Below, piece after piece: positions 52,170-60,383 of a stretch of 64,000 nt of DNA. This stretch comes from Gammaproteobacteria bacterium (GTDB taxonomy: Bacteria > Pseudomonadota > Gammaproteobacteria > JACKNK01), in contig JACKNK010000004.1 of NCBI GenBank assembly GCA_024234955.1, positions 124,001 to 188,000 on the forward strand, read 5' to 3'. The translations under genes were made by a program, and so were the position numbers. Numbering within the stretch: position 1 is the stretch's first letter; each line of letters begins with the position of its first letter. The notes beneath the pieces are model-generated. The model was not told where the DNA came from. It worked only from the letters and a program-made list of their open reading frames with translations, and made no database searches.

Positions 52170-52784
52170 ATGAACAAAGTCATCCTGGCCGCCGCCACCA
52201 GCGCCCTGTTCGCCCTCACTACCGCCAACCCGGCGTTCGCGGCGGGCGATGTCGCCAAAGGCAAGGAAAAATCAGCCGTTTGCGCCGGCTGTCACGGTGC
52301 CGACGGCAACAGCGCCGCACCCAACTTTCCGAAGCTCGCCGGCCAGTACGAAGGCTATGTCAGCAAGCAGTTGACCGAATTCCGCGACGGCGCCCGCAAG
52401 GATCCGATGATGACTGGCCAGGCCGCTGCCTTGTCCGATGACGACATCGCCAACCTGTCCGCGTATTTCGCCGACCAGAACATCAAGACCGGCGCAGCCG
52501 ACCCCGAACTGGTCAGCCTTGGCAAGCGTCTGTATCAGGGCGGCAACGTCGAAAAGGCGATCCCGGCCTGTATGGGCTGTCACGGCCCGACCGGTGCCGG
52601 CAACCCGGCTGCCGGCTTCCCCGCCCTCGCCGGCCAGCACGCCGATTACACCGCCAAGCAGTTGGAGGACTTCCGCAGCGAGTCGCGTAACAACGACCGC
52701 AACAGCATGATGCGCGACATCGCTCGCACGCTTTCCAGCCACGAAATGAAAGCGGTGGCGTCTTACGTCTCCGGGCTGCACTGA
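52170..52784 (+). CDS. Diheme cytochrome c4
   Basis: A periplasmic electron carrier of 204 residues with a signal peptide (VILAAATSALFALTTANPAFA). Two class I cytochrome halves each carry CXXCH: VCAGCHGADGNSAAPNFPKLAGQY and ACMGCHGPTGAGNPAAGFPALAGQ, with the axial-Met loops near MMTGQAAAL and NSMMRDIA. It would pass electrons to terminal oxidases. It starts at an ATG with GGAG upstream and ends in a strong terminator, so it is monocistronic. It resembles fccA but has no flavoprotein partner beside it. Confidence 0.93.
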   Translation: MNKVILAAATSALFALTTANPAFAAGDVAKGKEKSAVCAGCHGADGNSAAPNFPKLAGQYEGYVSKQLTEFRDGARKDPMMTGQAAALSDDDIANLSAYFADQNIKTGAADPELVSLGKRLYQGGNVEKAIPACMGCHGPTGAGNPAAGFPALAGQHADYTAKQLEDFRSESRNNDRNSMMRDIARTLSSHEMKAVASYVSGLH

Positions 52785-52811
52785 TTTCAGCCACATCCCG
52801 AAACGCTGTTC

Positions 52812-52840
52812 AACACCCGGCATCGTCCGGGTGTTTTTTT
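52812..52840 (+). terminator. Intrinsic terminator of the cytochrome c4 gene
   Basis: A 9-bp stem AACACCCGG / CCGGGTGTT with a six-base loop followed by TTTTT. Confidence 0.93.
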
Positions 52841-52902
52841 ATCTGCGATCCCCGTCCGGCGCACGGCACGCTGCCAAACTCTGACGTTCCACCACTGTCA
52901 CC

Positions 52903-52997
52903 CTGACATTTCTGTCAGTTGCGAAGGTCTTTCCGCCAACTTTTTACGCTTTCGATAAGTTTGGACGGGCTGCAGGATTCCCCTGCATACCCCGTCC
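52903..52997. promoter_or_regulatory. Two inverted repeats upstream of the PEP-CTERM operon (operator candidates)
   Basis: CTGACA-TTTC-TGTCAG (52903-52918) is a perfect 6-bp palindrome arm pair. GGACGGG (52963-52969) and TGCAGG (52971-52976) pair with CCTGCA (52982-52987) and CCCGTCC (52991-52997), forming a long nested inverted repeat. Both lie 45-140 bases before the -24 element at 53041, where enhancer proteins of sigma-54 systems bind. The rest of 52841-53170 holds no gene. Confidence 0.4.
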
Positions 52998-53040
52998 CCG
53001 CCTAGCTTCAACGAAGCCGAGTCATCCAATTTGCTGATTT

Positions 53041-53056
53041 CGGCGCGTTTTATGCT
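53041..53056 (+). promoter_or_regulatory. Candidate sigma-54 promoter of the nine-gene PEP-CTERM operon
   Basis: CGGCGCGTTTTATGCT matches TGGCACG-N4-TTGCW at GG, C, CG, TGC and W with exact GG-N10-GC spacing; three positions differ. It is followed by a T run. The predicted start near 53067 leaves a leader of about 100 bases, as for the other two PEP-CTERM promoters. Confidence 0.55.
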
Positions 53057-53170
53057 TTTTTCAATTCTTGAATATTGGCGATATATCCGGGCATCGAAGC
53101 TCATACCCCACGCGGAGTCCCAGGGGGTAGCTCGTCGGTCGTAACGAATCCGTAACCGGCAGTAGCAGTC

Positions 53171-53962
53171 ATGAACAACTCGGTCCTCCGCGCTGCACAC
53201 CTGCATGCGATCGCTGTTCTCCTCGTTTGCCTACTGGGTGGTCCGCTGACCGCGCAGGGGGCGATCATCGACGCCACCCGAAGCGAGATCTTCGCCCAGA
53301 CCACGACCCACGGCAGCAACGTCAACATCGGCTCCGCTGACGGCGAGACTTGGCAGTTCAACTACGTCACCGGCAACAACACCGCGTTCGATGGCAGCAC
53401 CAGCTTCAGCGCGCTGAACTACGACGCCGGCTTGTTCGGCGGCAGTTACGGCAACTTCAACATCGGCATGGGCTCGTTCAACCCATTCCTCACCTTCAAC
53501 GGCCCGTTCGGCACCCCGTTCGGCGCCCAGCTCCAGGCGATCAGCGGCTTCGACACGGTCTCCCTGTCCGGCAATCTCGGCGTGTGCTGCACCACCTCGA
53601 CCACCGGCGGCTGGCTCGACTGGAACTGGGCGGCGGTCGCCTACGACCTGAGCGCGACCACGCTGAACATTCTGTCCAGCGGTGGCTTCCGCACCACCTC
53701 GGACGGCGCCGGCAATCTGAGCATCTCCAACCTCAGTGGCGCGGGTACCACGGTCAGCGGCACCACCAGTATCGATACCGGCGACTGGGTCGGCGTCTTC
53801 TACTGGCGCAACGCGCAGAACAACACCGGCGGCAACCACTTCAACCTCAACGACAGCGGCATCGTCTACACGCTGGAAAGCGTCGAGGCCCCGGTGCCGT
53901 TGCCCGGCGTCCTGGGGCTTCTCGCCCTGGGCCTGGCAGGCCTGCGTCGCGGTCTGCACTAA
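53171..53962 (+). CDS. PEP-CTERM-like exported protein 1 of 9
   Basis: A secreted protein of 263 residues: signal peptide (AIAVLLVCLLGGPLTAQGA), a Gly/Ser/Thr/Asn-rich beta-type middle with a CC pair (LGVCCTTSTTGGWLDW), and a sorting tail VPLPGVLGLLALGLAGLRRG. The CC plus GGWLDW-like element recalls the CC in the PEP-CTERM protein at 17369. First gene of a run of nine on one strand, preceded by a sigma-54 promoter match. Function of the middle part unknown; such proteins are taken to be exopolysaccharide- or biofilm-associated. Confidence 0.85.
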   Translation: MNNSVLRAAHLHAIAVLLVCLLGGPLTAQGAIIDATRSEIFAQTTTHGSNVNIGSADGETWQFNYVTGNNTAFDGSTSFSALNYDAGLFGGSYGNFNIGMGSFNPFLTFNGPFGTPFGAQLQAISGFDTVSLSGNLGVCCTTSTTGGWLDWNWAAVAYDLSATTLNILSSGGFRTTSDGAGNLSISNLSGAGTTVSGTTSIDTGDWVGVFYWRNAQNNTGGNHFNLNDSGIVYTLESVEAPVPLPGVLGLLALGLAGLRRGLH

Positions 53963-53996
53963 CCCCCCACGTCCCAATTAATCACGAGACCACCCG

Positions 53997-54656
53997 ATGG
54001 CTAAGCCCAGCACGTTCCGAATCGCAGCGATGACCGCGCTACTTCTGCTGGCAGGGAATGCCCACTCCGCCTACATCGATCAGGGCATCTACGTCCAGGA
54101 CACCGTCGGTGGCATGGACTGGTTAAAGCTGACCGAAACCACCGGCGTCTCCTACGACAACCGCAACACCATCAGCTACCTGTCGCAGGGCTGGCGCCAC
54201 GCCACCAAGGCCGAGGTCGGGTCATTGTTCGCGGACTTCATTCCCAACGCCGCCGAGTGGGACATCAACTACAACCCCAACATCGCCAACCAAGCCGGCG
54301 CCTTCGTGAACCTGTTCGGCACCACGTACAACAACACCGGCGGCTGGTTCAATTACGTCTGGGGTTTCACCAGCGACGTGAATTCCCTGAACGGCGAGAT
54401 GTGGGCGCCCTGGGTGGGTTGGGACAACCTCGGCAACAGCTTCGGCATTGTTGGTTTCGACACCCTGGATCCGGATTACGCCTCGTCCTACTCCGAACCC
54501 TCGATGGGGCACTGGCTGGTCCGCGCCAGCGTCGCCGAGACCAGTGTCCCGACACCCGCCGCGCTTGCCCTGATCCTCGGCGGGCTGGCCCTGGTGCGCC
54601 GTCGTACCGCCATCAGCCCGACGGATCGGCCGAGCCCCGTCCGGGCCCCGTCATGA
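53997..54656 (+). CDS. PEP-CTERM-like exported protein 2 of 9
   Basis: A 219-residue protein with a signal peptide (RIAAMTALLLLAGNAHSA). The middle starts YIDQGIYVQDTVGGMDWLKLTETTGVSY and has SYLSQGWRHATKAEVGSLFADF, a pattern seen in other PEP-CTERM proteins in which a conserved opening is followed by a Trp/Arg-containing helix. The sorting tail VPTPAALALILGGLALVRRR is followed by a longer Pro/Arg extension (TAISPTDRPSPVRAPS) than usual. The next gene overlaps the stop codon by four bases. Confidence 0.83.
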   Translation: MAKPSTFRIAAMTALLLLAGNAHSAYIDQGIYVQDTVGGMDWLKLTETTGVSYDNRNTISYLSQGWRHATKAEVGSLFADFIPNAAEWDINYNPNIANQAGAFVNLFGTTYNNTGGWFNYVWGFTSDVNSLNGEMWAPWVGWDNLGNSFGIVGFDTLDPDYASSYSEPSMGHWLVRASVAETSVPTPAALALILGGLALVRRRTAISPTDRPSPVRAPS

Positions 54657-55336
54657 ACGCCCCTCGCACCCTCGGACTTTTCGGCATCACACTCGGCGGG
54701 CTTTTGTCCATCGGTGCCCAGGCCGCCGCGATCACCTACAACGTCAGCGAGATCAGCTCCTCCACCGAAATTCTCGGCGGCAACACCGGCCTGATCGCGG
54801 CGTACAACTTCAAGAGCTCGTTGGTCAGCACCGACCTGACCCTGAACCTCGCCGACGACGCGGTGGTGTTCAACTCGATCTACCCCGGCGGCAGCAACGG
54901 CGGCTTCAGCACCGCCAACCTCGGCGGCGGCGCGGACGTGAATGCGTTCATGAACTCGTCGCAGTTCAGCAGCTTCTCGATCAACCTCACCGGCCTCACC
55001 GCCGGCGACGAATACCGCCTGCAGATTCTCGGTTTCGCCGGCAACTTCGTGCACTACACCAACGTGAACGTGGACGGCCAGACCTACACCAACTGGGCGG
55101 TCGACTCCTCGTCCAGCCTGACCACCGCCGACATGCTCACCGCCACCTGGACCCAGGACGCCGGGGAAAGCTCGGTCCTGATTCAGTTCAGCAACAACCC
55201 GCAGATCAGCGGCCTGGTGCTGCACTCGGTGACCGCCGAGAACACCGCTAACGCCACCGTCCCCGTGCCCGCCGGCTACGCGCTGCTGCTTGGCGGATTG
55301 GCTGTTCTGCGCTTGCGGAAGCGAGGCGACACCTGA
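54653..55336 (+). CDS. PEP-CTERM-like exported protein 3 of 9
   Basis: A 227-residue protein, starting in the ATGA overlap with gene 2. Signal peptide (LGLFGITLGGLLSIGAQAA), a beta-rich body (FSSFSINLTGLTAGDEYRLQILGFAGN, TWTQDAGESSVLIQFSNNPQISGLVLHSV) that resembles a carbohydrate-binding beta-sandwich, and the tail VPVPAGYALLLGGLAVLRLRKRG. The tail is nearly the same as in gene 6. The body has a counterpart in gene 8 (FTGLTAGHDYFLQLFLSN), suggesting that the two arose by duplication. Confidence 0.84.
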   Translation: MNAPRTLGLFGITLGGLLSIGAQAAAITYNVSEISSSTEILGGNTGLIAAYNFKSSLVSTDLTLNLADDAVVFNSIYPGGSNGGFSTANLGGGADVNAFMNSSQFSSFSINLTGLTAGDEYRLQILGFAGNFVHYTNVNVDGQTYTNWAVDSSSSLTTADMLTATWTQDAGESSVLIQFSNNPQISGLVLHSVTAENTANATVPVPAGYALLLGGLAVLRLRKRGDT

Positions 55337-55977
55337 TGCTCAAGACCATCGGCTCCGCACTCATCCTCGCCCTGTGCTGGGCGGGAGTCGCGTCCGCAAG
55401 TCCGCTGGCGGTCGGCAACTGGACCCAGATCGCCCGCATCGCCGACGACGGCGGCGGCATGTTCGACGGTGATGGCGAGCTGCTTTCGACCTACAGCTAC
55501 GGCACCAAGACCGCCAACGCGCTGACCCAGAACAGCGACTTCCAGATCGCCTTCGACGTCTACGACACGATGGAGATCCTGTTCATCACCGGCGACGAGC
55601 AAGTCTGGGGCAAGACCAGCTACGCGGACCTGCGCAGCCTGATCGATGCCTACGGCAGCGACTTCAACCCCAACATCCAGTTCGATGCCCGCGTCAACGG
55701 CGTCGAGCAGACCGTCACGGGCAATGCGCTGTCGCGGTCCATTTACGACGAAGACCCCTGGATCAGCCTGCTGGGCACCCACGCCAACGGCGTCAGCAAC
55801 GGTTACATCCTCTGGGGCGAGAACAACTACTACAGCACCAACCACGTCGCGCTGAAGGAAGCCCACGGCGGCATCAACGTTTTCGTCAGTGTCGAAACCA
55901 CGGTCCCCGTTCCTGCGTCGCTCGGCCTGCTCGTCCTTGGCCTGATTGGCTTGCGTCGCATCAACCTAACTTTCTGA
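55336..55977 (+). CDS. PEP-CTERM-like exported protein 4 of 9
   Basis: A 213-residue protein whose ATG shares a base with the stop of gene 3 (TGATG). Signal peptide (IGSALILALCWAGVASA), body WTQIARIADDGGGMFDGDGELLSTYSYGTKTANALTQNSDFQIAFDVYD with later EILFITGDEQVWGKTSYADLRSLID, and the sorting tail VPVPASLGLLVLGLIGLRRINLTF. The body is the fibrinogen-like/lectin-like type often seen in such proteins, but no domain can be named with confidence. Confidence 0.83.
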   Translation: MLKTIGSALILALCWAGVASASPLAVGNWTQIARIADDGGGMFDGDGELLSTYSYGTKTANALTQNSDFQIAFDVYDTMEILFITGDEQVWGKTSYADLRSLIDAYGSDFNPNIQFDARVNGVEQTVTGNALSRSIYDEDPWISLLGTHANGVSNGYILWGENNYYSTNHVALKEAHGGINVFVSVETTVPVPASLGLLVLGLIGLRRINLTF

Positions 55978-55990
55978 TCGAGGATTCACC

Positions 55991-56770
55991 ATGACACTCC
56001 GTCACCTGATCACAGCCGCCATACTCATCCTCGGACCTGGCGTCACGCACGCGACCACGCTGCTGTACAACGCCGCCGACGAGTTCATCGCCGGCCCGAC
56101 CGCGCAGTCCGCCACCAATCAATGGCAGTACTTCCAGGGCAACGAAACCCGCTCGGTGATGACCCTGCTGGGCGACTGGGACACGAACGGCAACGAGGTC
56201 TTCTCCACCGATCCGCAGTGGGATCAGAACGGCGGCCCGAATCCGAACTTCAACTATCCGTTCGTGCAGAAGACCTCGCCGGGGCCGGCATCCGGTAACT
56301 TTGGCGCGACCATCTCCGGCGACGCCCTGATCATCCACCCCGGCTGGCAGGGTGACGGCGTGGACACCGTGGTGGCGGTCGGCTGGTACAACAACACCGG
56401 CTACACCGTGAGCCTGGATTTCAGCGCCATCTTCACCCTCGAAGAGGGCCAAAACTCCAACGGCATCGAATACTTCGTGCAGCGCGGCCTGGCCGGCGAC
56501 GGTCGTTTCCTGTCGCTCACCAACAGCATCCTCGCCGGCGGCACCCAGGACGCCTGGGCCATTGCCAGCGCCACCGGCATCGAACTGCTCGCGGGGGAGA
56601 TGCTTTACGTCGGCATCGACAACAACGGCAGCTACGAGTGGGACCACACCCGCCTGGATCTCGACATCAGCGCCACGTTCGATGACAGCCCGAGCGCCGT
56701 GCCCATGCCCGCCCCGCTGGCCCTGCTCGGCCTCGGGCTGGTGGCGCTGCGTCGATTTCGCAAGGGCTGA
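55991..56770 (+). CDS. PEP-CTERM-like exported protein 5 of 9
   Basis: A 259-residue protein with a signal peptide (LITAAILILGPGVTHA). The body (LYNAADEFIAGPTAQSATNQWQYFQGN, GDALIIHPGWQGDGVDTVVAVGWYNNTGYTVSLDFSA) is a beta-sandwich-like segment of a kind common among PEP-CTERM proteins of environmental bacteria. The tail is VPMPAPLALLGLGLVALRRFRKG. It lies 13 bases after gene 4. Confidence 0.84.
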   Translation: MTLRHLITAAILILGPGVTHATTLLYNAADEFIAGPTAQSATNQWQYFQGNETRSVMTLLGDWDTNGNEVFSTDPQWDQNGGPNPNFNYPFVQKTSPGPASGNFGATISGDALIIHPGWQGDGVDTVVAVGWYNNTGYTVSLDFSAIFTLEEGQNSNGIEYFVQRGLAGDGRFLSLTNSILAGGTQDAWAIASATGIELLAGEMLYVGIDNNGSYEWDHTRLDLDISATFDDSPSAVPMPAPLALLGLGLVALRRFRKG

Positions 56771-56809
56771 GCGGATCGCCCCGATCGGCTTGAACGTGAG
56801 ACAGGCATC

Positions 56810-57469
56810 ATGAATCCGAGCTCAAATTCGTTAGTGACCCACCGCGCACGGAAAATGGCAAAAGGCGGCTTGGTTCTCGGTCTACTCCTGGGCCTCAACG
56901 CCCACGCCAACATCATCCTGAACGGCGATTTCGAGGCCGACACGGTCAGCGACCCGAATGCCGGCAGCGGCTACCAATACGTCCAATCCGCCGATCTCAC
57001 CGGCTGGACGGTCACCGACGTGAGCGGCCCCAACCGGGGCGCGGTGTTGTTCAACAGCACCTACGGCCAGGGCGTCGGCGGCGGCGTGAACTCGCTGCAA
57101 CTGGAGGACTACGGCGACGCCATCAGCCAGGTCATCGGCACCACGATCGGCCAGCTGTACGAACTCAGCTTCGACCTCAGCGCCTATTCCTCGCCGGGCA
57201 CCGCGACCCTGAGCGTCGGCATCGGCGTCGACAGCTTCCTGTTCACCGGCACCTCTCCCGCGTACGTGACCCACAGCCTGCTGTTCACCGCCAGCGCCAC
57301 CAGCACCACCATCCGCTTCACGCATATCGACGGCGTCGGCAGCGACCGCTACCCGCACCTCGACAACATCTCCGTGAACGAGGTGTCGTCGGTGCCCGTT
57401 CCCGCCGGATACGCATTGTTGCTCGGGGGCCTCGCGCTGCTGCGCATCCGCCACTCCCAACGCTCCTAG
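56810..57469 (+). CDS. PEP-CTERM-like exported protein 6 of 9, DUF642/CBM-like body
   Basis: A 219-residue protein. After a longer N terminus and signal peptide (GGLVLGLLLGLNAHA) comes NIILNGDFEADTVSDPNAGSGYQYVQSADLTGWTV and SLQLEDYGDAISQVIGTTIGQLYELSFDLSAY, the typical opening of DUF642 or CBM4/9-like carbohydrate-binding domains. The tail is VPVPAGYALLLGGLALLRIRHS. Binding of an extracellular polysaccharide is a reasonable inference. An inner ATG at codon 16 could be the true start. Confidence 0.86.
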   Translation: MNPSSNSLVTHRARKMAKGGLVLGLLLGLNAHANIILNGDFEADTVSDPNAGSGYQYVQSADLTGWTVTDVSGPNRGAVLFNSTYGQGVGGGVNSLQLEDYGDAISQVIGTTIGQLYELSFDLSAYSSPGTATLSVGIGVDSFLFTGTSPAYVTHSLLFTASATSTTIRFTHIDGVGSDRYPHLDNISVNEVSSVPVPAGYALLLGGLALLRIRHSQRS

Positions 57470-57503
57470 TGAACGATTTCATCATTTCAGAAGGTTAAAG
57501 ACC

Positions 57504-58160
57504 ATGTCCCTGTTCACCCGCATCGCCTCAACCGTTCTCCTCGCCCTGCCGGTCAGCGCGATGGCGGCGGTCATGAATTACTCCCTGACCGCGACTTACG
57601 GCTCAGTCTCGACCACGTCGCTGGGCTCGCACTCCAACGTCGAGGTGACCTTCAACTTCAGCATGGATTCGGCCAGCCCGGACCTGGATGGCAGTGCGAC
57701 CGCCGGCTTATTCGCGTACCAGGACGCGCTCAGCACGGACCCGTTGCTGGGTGGCGACATCGACATCCTCATCCCCTCCCTGACCGGCTCGACCCTGCAT
57801 TTCCACACCGGCTTCCCGTTCTACGTCTCTCAGGAAATCACGGGGTCTCAGGCGCGCTTCGGACTGGGTAACGGCAACACCGGCCAGAACATCACCTTCG
57901 GCTGGGACATCAGCCAGTTCACGTTCGACCCCAACACCCTGGTTGACCTCTCCAGCGCCCCGACCCCGACCCTCTGGCTCGGCACCGGGTTCAATCTGCC
58001 CCTGGATGGCGGCGATTCCTTCTCGATATCCGGCGCCGTCTCCAATATCTCCCTGTCCAGCAGCAGTGCTTCGGCATCATCCGTACCGCTGCCGGGTGCG
58101 ATGGGCCTGATGCTGCTTGGACTCGCCGGTCTGCGGCGACGCCAGCAACCGGCGGCCTGA
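57504..58160 (+). CDS. PEP-CTERM-like exported protein 7 of 9
   Basis: A 218-residue protein with a signal peptide (IASTVLLALPVSAMAA), a Ser/Thr-rich beta-type body (VEVTFNFSMDSASPDLDGSATAGLFAYQDAL ... FSISGAVSNISLSSSSASASS) and the tail VPLPGAMGLMLLGLAGLRRRQQ. A strong AGAAGG ribosome site precedes the ATG. Body function unknown. Confidence 0.84.
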   Translation: MSLFTRIASTVLLALPVSAMAAVMNYSLTATYGSVSTTSLGSHSNVEVTFNFSMDSASPDLDGSATAGLFAYQDALSTDPLLGGDIDILIPSLTGSTLHFHTGFPFYVSQEITGSQARFGLGNGNTGQNITFGWDISQFTFDPNTLVDLSSAPTPTLWLGTGFNLPLDGGDSFSISGAVSNISLSSSSASASSVPLPGAMGLMLLGLAGLRRRQQPAA

Positions 58161-58194
58161 GCCAGAACGCATTCGCCTTCCTGCCCAAATACTG

Positions 58195-58896
58195 ATGCCC
58201 ACCATGCACTCACTTACCTCCCGCCTCGCCCTGCCGGTTTGCGGCGCGCTGCTGTGGTTCTCGCACGCCGCCCAAGCCGCCGTGGTGTTCGATCAGGGCG
58301 ACGTGCTCGCCGAGACCGACCTGCTCAATTCCGGCACCCTGGTTTCCGCCAACAATCTCGGTACCGGCGCCCCGCCGCTGACCATCAACGGACTGGTGTT
58401 CGGCACCGACACCGGCGGCATCACCGGCATGAGCGCCGGTGGCGGCGACTTCTCCAACCAGTTCACGCCCAGCAGCAACCTCGACCTGCTGTTCAGCAAT
58501 CTGGTCTACCAGTACAGCAGCTCGTCGAGCCTGGCCTTCACCGGCCTCACCGCCGGCCACGACTACTTCCTGCAACTGTTCCTGTCCAACACCGCCAACA
58601 GCACCGGCAAGGCCTCGCGCGTGACCGTGCAGGGCCAGCAGCACAACCTGACCAACTTCGACGCCGGCGCCAGCACCGCCGATTACCTGCGCGTCAGCTT
58701 CACCGCCAGCGGCACGTCCGAACTGATCAGCTTCGGCACCGGGAGCGTCGGCGAGTCCGCACGCATGGTGCTCAACGGCTACGCGCTGAGCGATCTATCG
58801 CCCACCAGTCCGGTGCCCACGCCTGCCCCGCTCGCGTTGCTCCTCCTGGCCGCGCCCTTGTGGCGTCGCCGGAGACACATGCCCGAAAGCGGCTAG
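58195..58896 (+). CDS. PEP-CTERM-like exported protein 8 of 9
   Basis: A 233-residue protein with a signal peptide (LALPVCGALLWFSHAAQAA). Body: LLNSGTLVSANNLGTGAPPLTINGLVFGTDTGG, then LAFTGLTAGHDYFLQLFLSNTANSTGKASRVTV and ADYLRVSFTASGTSELISFGTGSVGESARMVLNGYAL, a beta-sandwich related to the body of gene 3. Tail VPTPAPLALLLLAAPLWRRRRH. ATG at 58195 or 58204 are both possible. It ends 9 bases before gene 9. Confidence 0.83.
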   Translation: MPTMHSLTSRLALPVCGALLWFSHAAQAAVVFDQGDVLAETDLLNSGTLVSANNLGTGAPPLTINGLVFGTDTGGITGMSAGGGDFSNQFTPSSNLDLLFSNLVYQYSSSSSLAFTGLTAGHDYFLQLFLSNTANSTGKASRVTVQGQQHNLTNFDAGASTADYLRVSFTASGTSELISFGTGSVGESARMVLNGYALSDLSPTSPVPTPAPLALLLLAAPLWRRRRHMPESG

Positions 58897-58905
58897 ACTG
58901 ATTCC

Positions 58906-59820
58906 ATGAACGCCCGACTGCTCGCCCCCATCATCGCCCTGCTGGTCACACCAAGCGCCCAGGCGGCGATCGTATTTCAGGATGACTTCAGCGACGGTGA
59001 CACCGTCGGCTGGGTGTTTTCCGGGATTGACGCCGGTGAGTGGGGTGCATCCGGTGGTGTTCTGAACTCCTCGATCGGCGCCGACGACGCCCATGACGGC
59101 AGCATCGGCTTCGCACTGATCGATGGCGTGGCGGCGTCCGATCACTTCCGCCTGAGCGCGGACGTGAAAGTGGTTCAAGCCACCGGCCAGGGCAGCGACT
59201 GGGGGCACGTCGGCCTCGCCTGGGACGTGCAGGATGCAAACCACTACACCACCAGCTACCTGCGCACCCACTGGGATCATGTGACCACCTGGTCGGTCGA
59301 CCCGACCTCCAGCGGTGAGTATTGGCTGGCGGACCCGAGCGGGCCGACCAACGGCGTGTTCTATGCGATGTCCGTGGAGGTGGACTACCTCAACCAGATC
59401 TTCGAGCTGACCTTCAACGGACTCAGCGCGACCCTGAGCGGCACCAATTTCGTCACCTACATGGCCAACGCCGGCGTCAACAGCGGCGGCGGCATCGGCC
59501 TGATCCAGTCCGGTGAGGAGGTCCACTACGACAACGTGGTCTACGAAGATCTAACACTCGCCAACAACCATGTTCCGGCTCCCGGCAGCCTTGCCCTAAT
59601 GTTGGCAGCACCTATGCTCCGCATTTGCGCTCGACGGAGCATCCGCCCGGCTCTGAGTAGGGGGGGGATGGTAGGAGTGGGACGAAAGGCGAAAACCCAC
59701 GAACGGCAAGAAAACCGCGAAAACACTGGTCTCCCGGGCTATGGCGAGCTTGCGATCAAGCAAATGAATTTGCGACGGATTTCAGAAATTACCAGTAAAA
59801 AACGCCGCGAATGCTGGTAA
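58906..59820 (+). CDS. PEP-CTERM-like exported protein 9 of 9, with aberrant C-terminal extension
   Basis: A 304-residue frame. Signal peptide (LLAPIIALLVTPSAQAA), then a lectin-like/concanavalin-type body (IVFQDDFSDGDTVGWVFSGIDAGEWGASGGVLNSS, HFRLSADVKVVQATGQGSDWGHVGLAWDVQDANHYTTSYLR, YDNVVYEDL). The sorting tail VPAPGSLALMLAAPMLRICARR is present, but instead of stopping within a few residues the frame runs on for about 60 residues of basic, low-complexity sequence across a run of eight G (59651-59658). This suggests a lost stop codon or small indel at the end of the operon. The extension would probably block normal sorting. Confidence 0.75.
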   Translation: MNARLLAPIIALLVTPSAQAAIVFQDDFSDGDTVGWVFSGIDAGEWGASGGVLNSSIGADDAHDGSIGFALIDGVAASDHFRLSADVKVVQATGQGSDWGHVGLAWDVQDANHYTTSYLRTHWDHVTTWSVDPTSSGEYWLADPSGPTNGVFYAMSVEVDYLNQIFELTFNGLSATLSGTNFVTYMANAGVNSGGGIGLIQSGEEVHYDNVVYEDLTLANNHVPAPGSLALMLAAPMLRICARRSIRPALSRGGMVGVGRKAKTHERQENRENTGLPGYGELAIKQMNLRRISEITSKKRRECW

Positions 59821-60094
59821 AAACAATCTCTAAATAGCCACCAACTCCAGTTGGAGAGCTATCATACTGGTCACATGGAGTGGGGTCGCAAACTGGGCCG
59901 GCGGTGGTGCTGATGGCCTGGGGAGGGACTGTCCGGGATCACCCCCGCGTCGCAGCCACAGAACTCCTCAGTCTCGTCTCTGAGTTCGGCAGCATCTCCA
60001 TAATTGGCCGCTACCCGTGCCGTTTCTGCTGACCCGCTCGGAATTTCCCGAAGTTCCCACTGCGCTTGTAACGTCGGCGCAGTTCCACGCTCCA

Positions 60095-60134
60095 AACAAA
60101 AAGCCCCGCCAGTCTCCCGGCGGGGCTTTTTGTT
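60095..60134. terminator. Strong bidirectional terminator downstream of groEL
   Basis: A perfect 16-bp stem AACAAAAAGCCCCGCC / GGCGGGGCTTTTTGTT with an eight-base loop. T tracts exist on both strands, so it can end both the PEP-CTERM operon and the groEL transcript. The 59821-60289 spacer otherwise holds no gene that I can support. Confidence 0.92.
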
Positions 60135-60330
60135 GCACGGTAGATGAGCACGGTGCGGTTCAGGTTGCCCCGGATCGGCGTCAGAGCAAGGCGGGCAATG
60201 TGAGCGTGCGATCGCACGTGACCAAACATGGTCATCTCACTTGGCAACGCAGCTATGGCGTCGAGCCGGGGTGAATTGGACCGTACCGTGTCGGGTAAGG
60301 AGCGACCATTACTGGCCACCCCTCCCCTAA

Positions 60331-60364
60331 GAACCGTACGTGCGAGTTTCCCCGCATACGGCTC
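60331..60364 (-). ncRNA. Group II intron domain V
   Basis: A 34-nucleotide hairpin: GAGCCGTATG and CGTACGGTTC pair (with the catalytic AGC-like triad near the base, here GCC), a two-base bulge, and a GGGGAAACTC tetraloop stem with loop GAAA. This is the diagnostic catalytic domain of group II introns. Confidence 0.88.
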
Positions 60365-60383
60365 AAGCCCTTGTAAGTCCTGG

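Noticed and set aside
53097..53115. Second possible sigma-54 site TTGGCGATATATCCGGGC near 53090
   Set aside because: The distance between GG and GC is twelve bases rather than ten.
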